A stretch of DNA of 64,000 nt, taken from positions 55,147 through 119,146 of the forward strand of contig DASPFY010000042.1 of NCBI GenBank assembly GCA_035620895.1, given 5' to 3'. This DNA is from TA-21 sp035620895 (GTDB taxonomy: Archaea > Thermoproteota > Nitrososphaeria > Nitrososphaerales > Nitrososphaeraceae). A model generated the notes under the pieces. That model searched no databases. It was not told where the DNA came from and saw nothing but the letters and a program-made list of their open reading frames with translations. Of the stretch, positions 52,764 to 60,809 are shown in pieces. The position numbers and the translations under genes were made by a program. The number at the start of each line of letters is the position of its first letter. Positions within the stretch are counted from its first letter, which is position 1.

Positions 52764-53765
52764 ATGCAACTAGATCAACAATGTATTGATCCTTTAGACA
52801 AACAACTTTTAAATGATATTCAATGGACTTTCCCATTAACAGGTAGACCATATCTAGAAATAGCAACAAAACATGGACTTTCGGAAGAAGATGTCATGAG
52901 AAGAATTTCATTAATGAAACGAAGTGGACTAATAAGACAGATTAATGCAATTTTTGATACGAGGAAATTAGGTTACAAAAGCGCGTTGGTTGCATTTGCC
53001 GTTGAAAAACAGAAACTTGATTCAGTAGCTCAGGAAGTCAATAAGCATCCGGGGGTCAGTCACAATTATGAAAGGGACCATGAATTCAATATGTGGTTTA
53101 CGTTAGCCGTTCCTCCTGATGGAGATTTGAAAAAAGATCTTGAACAAATGGCATCGCTTAAAGGTGTGATTAAATTCCGTCTTCTGCCAACTCTCAAGTT
53201 ATATAAAATAGGAGTGAAACTGGACATGGTAAATAGTGATCCTAGCATATTGACGCCAGACGACAATATAAAAAAGTTGGATCAAAAAAAATTTGAGCTT
53301 ACATCAAGAGATAAGGAATTCATAAGGGAATTACAAAAAGACTTGGACGTATCAACAAGACCATTCGATAATTCTGCAAAGAATCTTGGAATCACCTTAG
53401 ATGAATTATTCAAGAGGGCTACACAATACGAATCGATTGGAGTAATGAGACGATTTGCAGCAATCCTACGTCATAGAGATGCCGGATTTACTGCAAATGG
53501 CATGATTGTTTGGAAAGTATCAGATGATAAGATTGATGAAGTTGGGCACAAATTAGCATCATTTCCTCAAGTAAGTCATTGTTATAGAAGGCCGGTATAT
53601 CCTGATTGGCCATTTAGTTTGTTTAGCATGATTCACGCAAGAACAGTCGAATCTGCCAATAAGATAGCCGTCGAACTATCGAATTTTGTTGGTATTAATG
53701 AATACAGGATTCTCTTTAGTTCTAGGGAGTTCAAAAAAGAAAGGGTAAAGTACTTCGTGGACTAA
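52764..53765 (+). CDS. ahbAB: Siroheme decarboxylase, fused AhbA-AhbB
   Basis: A 333-residue protein with two Lrp/AsnC-like halves, about residues 1-165 and 166-333. Each has an HTH-like start (LLNDIQWTFPLTGRPY and FIRELQKDLDVSTRPF) and a ligand domain. Signatures of siroheme decarboxylase are seen: VSHNYERDHEFNMWF in the first half and VSHCYRRPVYPDWPF in the second. The enzyme makes 12,18-didecarboxysiroheme in the alternative heme pathway. Separate AhbA and AhbB are common; here they are fused. hemD is at 38.4 kb. A pure regulator role is less likely given the SHxYxR sites. Confidence 0.85.
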   Translation: MQLDQQCIDPLDKQLLNDIQWTFPLTGRPYLEIATKHGLSEEDVMRRISLMKRSGLIRQINAIFDTRKLGYKSALVAFAVEKQKLDSVAQEVNKHPGVSHNYERDHEFNMWFTLAVPPDGDLKKDLEQMASLKGVIKFRLLPTLKLYKIGVKLDMVNSDPSILTPDDNIKKLDQKKFELTSRDKEFIRELQKDLDVSTRPFDNSAKNLGITLDELFKRATQYESIGVMRRFAAILRHRDAGFTANGMIVWKVSDDKIDEVGHKLASFPQVSHCYRRPVYPDWPFSLFSMIHARTVESANKIAVELSNFVGINEYRILFSSREFKKERVKYFVD

Positions 53766-53840
53766 ACTTTGTTCTAATAATTGTGAAATTTTTTTTTCAA
53801 TTTTTTTGAATACATCAAGCATGGGTTATGATTTCTAGTC

Positions 53841-53993
53841 TTATTCCACCCTGATATTTTTCATAACATTTCGCATTGATTTGTTACTAAATTTTAGTTC
53901 TATGAATATGAAATTATTTGTCCGATGTTTAGAAATTGTCACTACTAATACATGGTCATGTTTACGGTTGTCAGAACAGTCATGATTAAACAT
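53841..53993 (-). CDS. Possible small protein before the tRNA-Gly
   Basis: A frame of 50 codons from an ATG at 53993, part of a longer frame that overlaps the tRNA and is not credible as a whole. The product has strands (HVLVVTISKHR, NNFIFIELKFS) and a basic end. It could be a small gene but there is no promoter or family support. Confidence 0.25.
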   Translation of the reverse strand: MFNHDCSDNRKHDHVLVVTISKHRTNNFIFIELKFSNKSMRNVMKNIRVE

Positions 53994-54061
53994 ATATCCT
54001 AATTTATTATGTTTCAGTAAGGATAGGAATTTATTGTTTGTAGAATGTATTTGCTGATTAA

Positions 54062-54136
54062 GCGAAGTTAGCCCAGACTGGTTAAGGTACGAGCTTCCCA
54101 AGCTCGGGATCGCGGGTTCAAATCCCGCACTTCGCA
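54062..54136 (+). tRNA. tRNA-Gly (CCC)
   Basis: Acceptor stem GCGAAGT/ACTTCGC with discriminator A, anticodon stem CGAGC/GCTCG and loop TTCCCAA with anticodon CCC, and T arm GCGGG-TTCAAAT-CCCGC. No intron. CCC reads GGG glycine codons. Confidence 0.93.
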
Positions 54137-54373
54137 GATAAAGCGATAATCCAAATGTCTTATCATTACAAGTACTAATGACCCATACGCATGCCCATAC
54201 ATTAATTGAGAAATGATTTTCTCTAACATATTACATTTTATAGAGCCACTTCAGATAAAAAATATTTAATTAAACTCTTTGAGATGAATTTTACTCATTT
54301 ATATGGCCGTCAAACCAAAAAAGTATTTTAGCATATACTTAAAAAGATGTGTTGTCATTCTTTTTAATATACC

Positions 54374-55243
54374 TTGAAGCAGGTCATTACATTTCACTCA
54401 TACAAGGGGGGTACTGGAAAAACAACTTTAGCAGCCAACTTGGCAGCATTGTTAGCTAAAAAGGGAAACAATGTCTGTATAGTGGATATCGATGTTTATG
54501 CTCCCAGCCTGCATACATATTTTGGTGATATTGTTCAAAATAAGATAAAGAACACATTAAATGATTATATTGTTGGTGCTTGCGGAGTCGACGACTTATT
54601 GGTTCAAGTAACGCCTATACCGCAAATGGCAGACAAAGATTCTCAGAGTGGAAAAATTATAGGTTGTTTTTCAAGTCCAAAAAGAGAAGATATTCTAAAG
54701 ATCGAAGGAGTAAAAGAGGATAAGAACAGAATGAGTATGCTAAAGAGATTTATTAACTTTAGAGAAGAGTTAATCGAAAAAAATGATATTGATTATATAA
54801 TCATGGATTCAAGTCCCGGAATCAGGTTTTGGGCAATAAACGCATTAGCATTATCAGATATTGTATTCCTCACATTAAAAATGGGAGATATGGATTTCGG
54901 AGGCACTAAGATGATTGCAAATGAAATATTGGCCCAATTCAAGGAGCAGGGAAATACCAAATATTATCTCCTTCTCAATAGAATTGCAGGTTACTGTATT
55001 CCATCCTTGCAAATAGGCGAGTCTCATTCTGGTCATTCTGAATCAAGTTTTACGACGCTAACGCCAGTTGGAGATGATTTTGTCAAAAAATTGACTTCTG
55101 AAACAGGAATTGATGTAATGACATCCATCCCATGTTATTGTGATATTCAATTTGCCCAGAAGGAATTTCTTACAGTACTTATGTATCCGGATCATCCTTT
55201 CTCACAACAAATACATCATTTGAATTCGCTAATAGAAAATTAG
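54374..55243 (+). CDS. ParA/MinD-family ATPase
   Basis: A 289-residue deviant Walker ATPase. SYKGGTGKTTLAANLA at residues 8-23 includes the second Lys (Lys10) needed for dimer sensing. VDIDVYAPSLHTYF follows, then YIIMDSSPGIRF as Walker B. The long insert and the CYCDIQFAQKEF end are of the MinD/Mrp type rather than of plasmid ParA. It may position something on the nucleoid or membrane, or serve a signalling ATPase. TTG start. The gene after it (76 bases) is the ATPase-cyclase fusion, which has its own TATA box. Confidence 0.82.
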   Translation: MKQVITFHSYKGGTGKTTLAANLAALLAKKGNNVCIVDIDVYAPSLHTYFGDIVQNKIKNTLNDYIVGACGVDDLLVQVTPIPQMADKDSQSGKIIGCFSSPKREDILKIEGVKEDKNRMSMLKRFINFREELIEKNDIDYIIMDSSPGIRFWAINALALSDIVFLTLKMGDMDFGGTKMIANEILAQFKEQGNTKYYLLLNRIAGYCIPSLQIGESHSGHSESSFTTLTPVGDDFVKKLTSETGIDVMTSIPCYCDIQFAQKEFLTVLMYPDHPFSQQIHHLNSLIEN

Positions 55244-55286
55244 GAACGATTGATTTGTTTTTGTTTCGTAGTGGACACAAAAAATA

Positions 55287-55294
55287 GGTATATA
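55287..55294 (+). promoter_or_regulatory. TATA-like box of the ATPase-cyclase gene
   Basis: gtatatag lies 26-33 bases before the ATG at 55320. It suggests that this gene is also transcribed on its own, leaderless. Confidence 0.5.
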
Positions 55295-55319
55295 GATCCG
55301 ACTTGGTATAATATCCAAA

Positions 55320-56750
55320 ATGGCCATTCCAGGACTTGCAGAACTCACAGATGGGGTTGAAAATATTTCGCCCACTTTGTTTCTTCTGTCTGGTCCACCT
55401 GGAATAGGAAAGAGAGATTATTGTAGAGAATTCCTTGAGGAGGGATTGGGATCGAAAAGAAGATGTATTTTTCTTTCTTCTAAAATTACAGATAAAGAAA
55501 ATATTGAATTATTCGATATGAAGGGCGGGAGTTTCGAATCGTTATTTGTCAATCCGGTTCTCTTAAACGAGACACCCGATGAAAAATCTCTAGAAGAGAC
55601 GTTGATGAAAATAACTTCATATCTTTCCGAAGTTCGGGCTGATGAATCGCAGGATCGGCAGAACAGTAGCGAGAAGAAAATCGATGACAACCTTGTTTAT
55701 TTTGCCATGGATTCATTAAATCATTTTTGTGACATATTTGAAGTTAGTTCAATCAAGAAGTTTCTGGCACCATTGGTTCTCCAGTTAAAGAAAAGAAAAA
55801 CTATTGGAATCTTCACTATTGATTCGCCAATATCAACAGAGTATCAACCCATTGTCTCCTTTTGTGATGGAATAATGGAAATGAAATTTGAAGAATCAAA
55901 CGACTCCCTAATTAGAAAGATCCGATTGCTTTCTATGGCAGGTCATGCAATGACAAAACCAACTTGGATACAATTCAGTATCGATAAAAATGGAAGGTTC
56001 ACATTTGCAGATGATCTACTTAAATGTACACTTGATGGGAGAGTCATACAACATCCTCCAGTTTATTACCTTGATCTACCATTCCATTCAGAAGGATGCG
56101 CAAAAACATATAGAAAATTTATGTCTGTTTTTAAGGATCTTGACCCAAAATATGAAGTTTTGAATTATAATTTTTGCTTTATAGATATCGTAGGATTATC
56201 CAATCCGCAGTTGGCAGTACACAGGCAGAAGGAAAAGATAGTAAGGCTAAATGAATTTATCAGTTCTTGTAATTCATTCAGGAAGATTTCTGACGACCTG
56301 AAGATAATTCTTCCTGCCGGAGATGGTATGGCTATAGGTTATGAGAACAATCCTGAATTACCATACAAACTTAGTGTCGAATTACATGGATTTCTACGCA
56401 AATATAACAAAAGAATGACTCACGATAACCAGATCAAAGTCAGAATTGGACTAAGTTCTGGACCAGTGTTTACTGTTTACGATATATCAAATAGACTTAA
56501 CGTTTGGGGTCCTGGAATAGTAATGGCCAGAAGGGTAATGGACCTGGGTGACAGTTGGCACATTCTAATTACCGAAAACTTTGCTATGCAACTGAAACCG
56601 CTATACGAAGAATACAAAAATAATATCAGATTAATTGGATCATATGAAATTAAACATGGGCAGAAGATAAACGTCTATTCTGCATATTCTGATGACTATG
56701 GGAATCCAGAATTGCCAGAAAAATTCAAAGAAATCTACACGAGGCCATAA
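55320..56750 (+). CDS. RecA/KaiC-like ATPase domain fused to a class III nucleotidyl cyclase-like domain
   Basis: A 476-residue fusion. The front (residues about 1-230) has LFLLSGPPGIGKRDYC, a Walker A in which the usual Ser/Thr is Arg, and a Walker B-like LVYFAMDSLNHF. It resembles KaiC and GvpD. The rear (about 285-460) resembles adenylate cyclases: NFCFIDIVGLS (first metal Asp), LPAGDGMAIGY (second metal Asp) and VRIGLSSGPVF. In WGPGIVMARRVM the Arg is kept but the usual Asn of the NxxxR motif is replaced by Val. Metal binding looks possible while cyclase activity is in doubt. It could act as a sensor. Neighbour is a MinD-like ATPase. Confidence 0.75.
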   Translation: MAIPGLAELTDGVENISPTLFLLSGPPGIGKRDYCREFLEEGLGSKRRCIFLSSKITDKENIELFDMKGGSFESLFVNPVLLNETPDEKSLEETLMKITSYLSEVRADESQDRQNSSEKKIDDNLVYFAMDSLNHFCDIFEVSSIKKFLAPLVLQLKKRKTIGIFTIDSPISTEYQPIVSFCDGIMEMKFEESNDSLIRKIRLLSMAGHAMTKPTWIQFSIDKNGRFTFADDLLKCTLDGRVIQHPPVYYLDLPFHSEGCAKTYRKFMSVFKDLDPKYEVLNYNFCFIDIVGLSNPQLAVHRQKEKIVRLNEFISSCNSFRKISDDLKIILPAGDGMAIGYENNPELPYKLSVELHGFLRKYNKRMTHDNQIKVRIGLSSGPVFTVYDISNRLNVWGPGIVMARRVMDLGDSWHILITENFAMQLKPLYEEYKNNIRLIGSYEIKHGQKINVYSAYSDDYGNPELPEKFKEIYTRP

Positions 56751-56857
56751 CTGACTTGACTACCAAATTTAACCCATTCTGATATTTCTCGGAATTCTGA
56801 TAAAGATTTCTTTAAATTATCCATTAAAGTTTCTATGAATAAATCGTCAGTTGTTGG

Positions 56858-57487
56858 TTGATTATGAAGCATAATAAAAAGAAGGACAATAATACAAAAA
56901 AGGACAAGTCTCTCAATCCGAGAAAAGAGAGAGATGATAGAAGCTACTTTGCGGTAACTCGCAAGAGGAGAAATAGGAATCTGATGATAATTGTGCCTGT
57001 CGTGATAGTGCTTCTCGGCATAATGGCTTATGCAGTAACTGTATATTCTAGCCATTTGGAAAGACCCGGTCAAAATTTTGGCCCTCTTGGTTCTGAACAT
57101 GTTCATGCAGCATTTGCAGTAAAGATTAATGGTGAAAAGTTAGATTTTAGTCAAGAAAAATACCAGGTGCAATCCCAATATATCCATGTTGAGAATAATG
57201 ATGGAAATACTTTGCATAGACATGCTACTGGCGTTCCAGTTGGGGAATTCTTTGCTAGCCTAGGTATGAATGTCACCGACAGCTGTTTTACTCTTGAAAA
57301 TAAAACAAGTTATTGCAGTAACGGAAATTCAAATTTGGAATTTTATGTAAATGGTAATAAAACAAACTCAATTGCAAATTATATCCTGAACGAAGATGAC
57401 AGAATATTGATAGCTTATGGAAATAAGAATGCAATGGAAACACAACAAGATTTGGATGCTCTAAGACTTACCGAGATAAAGAAATAA
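56858..57487 (+). CDS. Membrane-anchored protein with His-rich external domain
   Basis: A 209-residue protein. A basic N-terminus (residues 1-42) precedes one membrane helix (LMIIVPVVIVLLGIMAYAV), and the rest lies outside. The external domain starts EHVHAAFAVKINGEKLDF and has YIHVENNDGNTLHRHATG, that is five or so His within 70 residues, then two Cys (SCFTLEN, SYCSNG). His and Cys suggest metal, perhaps copper, handling. It comes just before ccdA and tlpA and may belong to that redox set. Function is inference. TTG at 56858 or ATG at 56864. Confidence 0.65.
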   Translation: MIMKHNKKKDNNTKKDKSLNPRKERDDRSYFAVTRKRRNRNLMIIVPVVIVLLGIMAYAVTVYSSHLERPGQNFGPLGSEHVHAAFAVKINGEKLDFSQEKYQVQSQYIHVENNDGNTLHRHATGVPVGEFFASLGMNVTDSCFTLENKTSYCSNGNSNLEFYVNGNKTNSIANYILNEDDRILIAYGNKNAMETQQDLDALRLTEIKK

Positions 57488-57586
57488 TCATCTTCAAAAT
57501 TTTCAATTTCCAATTTTTTTTGATTGCGATCGTATGAACTGTAAACCGATAAATAATATTTCGATTTTAAATTTGTAATAAATCTG

Positions 57587-58387
57587 GTGCCAATATGGAA
57601 TAAAGTATTAATCCAAAATAGAGTCATTATCGGTATGGTCGAGCCTGTGATTCTTATTTCCGCGCTCGCCGGTGCAGGATCTTTTTTTTCTCCATGCATA
57701 TTACCAATTTTGCCGGCCTTTATCGCATATCTATCGGGCACTACACTCAATGAAATTCAAGACTCATCAGGACAATCACTCAAACTACGAAAGGCGACCA
57801 GATTAAATATCTTTTTAAACACCGTATATTTTGTTCTGGGATTCTCTCTAGTGTTTGCTGTCTTGGGTGTAATTCTAAATAGTGTCCTGATGTCCATAGG
57901 GGTGGGCTTTCAAAATGTGTTGACTTATGTTGGTGGATTAGTTATAATAGGATTTGGAATCTATTTAATACTCTCCACAAGGTTAAGACGTCTTAATTTT
58001 GAAAAAAAATTTGCTTCTATTCCTAAATTTAAGACCAGCTATATTACATCATTTGTATTTGGAGCTGCATTTGCGGCGGCTTGGACCCCATGCGTAGGAC
58101 CAATATTAGGAAGTACTCTGACACTGGCCGCGACGGCGCCAGGAGCTGCCTACAATTTATTACTGGCATATTCACTAGGGCTTGGTATACCATTTTTAGT
58201 AACAGGCATATTTTTTTCACAAGCTACAAACTTAATAAGGAAATTGGTAAAGCACCTAAAATATTTTAATCCTGCAATGGGTATCATGCTCATAATACTT
58301 GGAATATTAGTATTTACAAATAGTCTCAGCATACTTGGTAACTTCCCTCTTGCCAATGAAATTATTAATATTGAGAGGGGATTGTAG
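57587..58387 (+). CDS. ccdA: CcdA/DsbD-type thiol-disulfide transmembrane protein
   Basis: A 266-residue membrane protein with six hydrophobic segments and two conserved cysteines: one in FFSPCILPILPAF near residue 37, another in AAWTPCVGPILG. This pair passes electrons across the membrane to extracytoplasmic thioredoxin-like proteins. CcdA supports cytochrome c or copper-protein maturation. It is followed directly by a TlpA-like gene, so a joint thiol-redox role is probable. Confidence 0.9.
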   Translation: MPIWNKVLIQNRVIIGMVEPVILISALAGAGSFFSPCILPILPAFIAYLSGTTLNEIQDSSGQSLKLRKATRLNIFLNTVYFVLGFSLVFAVLGVILNSVLMSIGVGFQNVLTYVGGLVIIGFGIYLILSTRLRRLNFEKKFASIPKFKTSYITSFVFGAAFAAAWTPCVGPILGSTLTLAATAPGAAYNLLLAYSLGLGIPFLVTGIFFSQATNLIRKLVKHLKYFNPAMGIMLIILGILVFTNSLSILGNFPLANEIINIERGL

Positions 58388-59548
58388 CTGAATAAGGATA
58401 ACATTAGTGCACTTTTAACTGGGGTGGGTGTGGTTTCCCTTCTAGTTGGATTTTCGATTTATTTCAATAATCCTGAACTGAATAAATCTTATCTTGGCGG
58501 TAGTAGTGTACAACTAATAACATCAGATCCAAACAGCAATGAAGGGATTTCAAATGTTAAATTATCAATAGACAAATCTCAGTTCAAAAAGGCCCCAGAA
58601 TTCAGTCAAATAACATCATACATTAACACAAACGAGACCAAGTTATCTGAACTGAAGGGAAAGGTGGTATTGGTTGACTTTTGGACATACAGCTGTATTA
58701 ACTGTATTAGAACGTTACCGTATCTTGTTGATTGGAATCAAAAGTATTCTGACAAAGGATTGGTCATAGTTGGAATTCATGCTCCGGAATTTGAGTTTGA
58801 AAAAAACATAGATAATGTTAAACAGGCTGTAACAAGATTTGGAATTAAATATCCTGTACTGTTAGATAATGATCATGGAACTTGGAACGCCTTTCACAAC
58901 AGTTACTGGCCGAGGAAGTACCTCATCGATTCAGAAGGCTACATTCGATATGATCATATTGGAGAGGGAGGTTATGTTGAAACTGAAAAAGCTATAAGGA
59001 ACCTACTGACAGAAAGATCTAATCAACAGGGGATTGAGATATCGAACCTTAATCAAACAGAATCAAACGTTCCTGGTACAGCATCTGTCGATTTCAACCA
59101 AATCAAAACACCTGAATTATACTTTGGATACCAATATGCTAGAGATCAGCTTGGAAATATGGAAGGACTCAACCCTGAAAAGGCTGTCAACTATACAACA
59201 CCAGGTTCTAATCTGGAGCCTAATGTCATCTATCTTCAGGGATTATGGAAAAACAATCCAGATAGCATGGAACTTGTCGGACCTGAAGGTAAAATCATGC
59301 TGGCATATTCGGCAAAGTCCGTCAACATTGTAGCAGGCGGCAAAGGAGAAATAGTGGTTAAGGAAGACAGTAACGATAATCAGACAAATAATCCTTCTAA
59401 AGGGAATGATGTTGATGCCAACGGAATGTTAAGCGTAGACGGACAGAGACTCTATAATATCGCTGACCATACGAGCTATGGAAATCACAACATTGAGATA
59501 AATGCGAAAGGACCCGGTTTTAAAATATACACTTTCACATTTGGATAA
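58388..59548 (+). CDS. TlpA/DipZ-like membrane-tethered thioredoxin with C-terminal beta domain
   Basis: A protein of about 386 residues. The frame is open from 58388, right after the ccdA stop, and the N-terminal hydrophobic helix (LLTGVGVVSLLVGFSIYF) is complete only with that CTG start; GTG at 58424 gives a shorter form. The thioredoxin domain has FWTYSCINCIRTLPYL with active CINC. The C-terminal 150 residues form a beta domain (PELYFGYQYAR ... IYTFTFG) like the one that ends bacterial DipZ. Here CcdA and TlpA parts are separate genes. It would keep secreted protein thiols reduced. Confidence 0.85.
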   Translation: MNKDNISALLTGVGVVSLLVGFSIYFNNPELNKSYLGGSSVQLITSDPNSNEGISNVKLSIDKSQFKKAPEFSQITSYINTNETKLSELKGKVVLVDFWTYSCINCIRTLPYLVDWNQKYSDKGLVIVGIHAPEFEFEKNIDNVKQAVTRFGIKYPVLLDNDHGTWNAFHNSYWPRKYLIDSEGYIRYDHIGEGGYVETEKAIRNLLTERSNQQGIEISNLNQTESNVPGTASVDFNQIKTPELYFGYQYARDQLGNMEGLNPEKAVNYTTPGSNLEPNVIYLQGLWKNNPDSMELVGPEGKIMLAYSAKSVNIVAGGKGEIVVKEDSNDNQTNNPSKGNDVDANGMLSVDGQRLYNIADHTSYGNHNIEINAKGPGFKIYTFTFG

Positions 59549-59693
59549 TCCATTACAGCAAGTAATCAATTTAATCTGGCATACAACCTGACGGTCTAGT
59601 TGACAGTTTGAGAACCTAGCTAGGCCTCAAGTCAGTTTCAAATAGCATAATAAAAAAATAAGAATTATAACCACTAACTGAGAAGGATGTTAA

Positions 59694-60419
59694 TTGAATT
59701 TGGACCCTGAATCATCAATACAAGTTACTCTTCCTGATAAATCTATTGCAAACGTGAAATTAATTAAAAGTAGGAGAAGCAAACGCATGTGTATTAGGGT
59801 CGACCGCCACGGAATTTCAGTCTTCTTTCCAGCCAACAAAGATATTGAAACAATAAAAAATTTCATAAGTGATAATAAAGCATGGATTCTGAAAAAAATA
59901 AAATTTTATACAAAATTAAATAGCAAGCTGGAATATGGTCTTCTTCAAAAGGATGAAATTATTTATCTTGGGAAAAAATATAAAATACAATTCACCAAAG
60001 ATGCATTGCAATATGCTGTTATTTCTGAAAGTCTAATGAAAATAACATTTCATGTAAAGGATAGACGAACATATAAGAGAAATATTGCAAATTGGTATAG
60101 GGAACAGACAAAGAACCTGTTGGACAATAAAGTTCCATTTTTTGGAAAAAAATTATCGATATCATATGGAAAAGTGAGGATAAGAAATCAAAAGTTAAGA
60201 TGGGGCAGCTGTTCAAAAGATGGTAACCTAAATTTCAACTTTCTTTTATCTGCGCTTCCCACAAATATTATTGATTACATCATAGTGCATGAATTATTTC
60301 ACTTGATTGAATTTAATCACTCTGATTATTTTTGGAAACTGGTAGCACAGGCATATCCTGCCTATGAGAATTGTCGAACTTGGTTGAAAAATAATGGGTC
60401 ATACTTGCAAATTGATTAA
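59694..60419 (+). CDS. YgjP-like metallopeptidase-fold protein
   Basis: A 241-residue protein. The zinc motif is VHELFHLIEFNHSDYFW near residues 200-216, with the two His of HELFH and a later Glu or His as likely ligands. Upstream, IRNQKLRWGSCSKDGNLNFNF is typical for the YgjP/DUF45 family (SprT-like, WLM-related). Its substrate is not known. Proteolysis is presumed. It starts TTG. Confidence 0.85.
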   Translation: MNLDPESSIQVTLPDKSIANVKLIKSRRSKRMCIRVDRHGISVFFPANKDIETIKNFISDNKAWILKKIKFYTKLNSKLEYGLLQKDEIIYLGKKYKIQFTKDALQYAVISESLMKITFHVKDRRTYKRNIANWYREQTKNLLDNKVPFFGKKLSISYGKVRIRNQKLRWGSCSKDGNLNFNFLLSALPTNIIDYIIVHELFHLIEFNHSDYFWKLVAQAYPAYENCRTWLKNNGSYLQID

Positions 60420-60582
60420 CCATGACAAACAGTTCAAACGTGAGCTCGCTAACTAAATAAAAAATTTTATACCTATAGTTTATCAGCTTGGCAGATACGC
60501 AGATTAAGGTAGTTTTATTTTCTTGTCAAATAAATTTGGACCAAAATAAGATTAGTCAATAATATCTATCAATATTAAAAAC

Positions 60583-60801
60583 ATGGGAATTATATATGAA
60601 ATTCATAAATATCAACATGATGATTTTCAATACGTTGTTGCTAGTACAAATAAATATTCTGAAATCAAGGTAAAAAATGATGTTGAACGTATGAACTCTA
60701 TGTTAAACGAATCATTGAGAACAATGGGAATAAGATATGTATTCACGGTCTCTGATACGTCGGATTCTCTGTATAAAGAGCGCAAAAAGAGGAATTCTTA
60801 A
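60583..60801 (+). CDS. Small hypothetical protein
   Basis: A 72-residue protein with an ATG start, not recognised. It is soluble with a beta-alpha-beta look: YEIHKYQHDDFQYVVAST, a helix NDVERMNSMLNESL and a strand IRYVFTVSDTS. Its end is basic (YKERKKRNS). The next gene begins nine bases later. It may be conserved, but nothing shows its role. Confidence 0.55.
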   Translation: MGIIYEIHKYQHDDFQYVVASTNKYSEIKVKNDVERMNSMLNESLRTMGIRYVFTVSDTSDSLYKERKKRNS

Positions 60802-60809
60802 TAAATAGA

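Noticed and set aside
53841..54101. 86-residue frame starting inside the tRNA-Gly
   Set aside because: The first part overlaps the tRNA; only the shorter ATG version is kept at low confidence.
56735..57106. 123-residue minus-strand frame
   Set aside because: Antisense to the His-rich membrane protein, which has a better signal and context.
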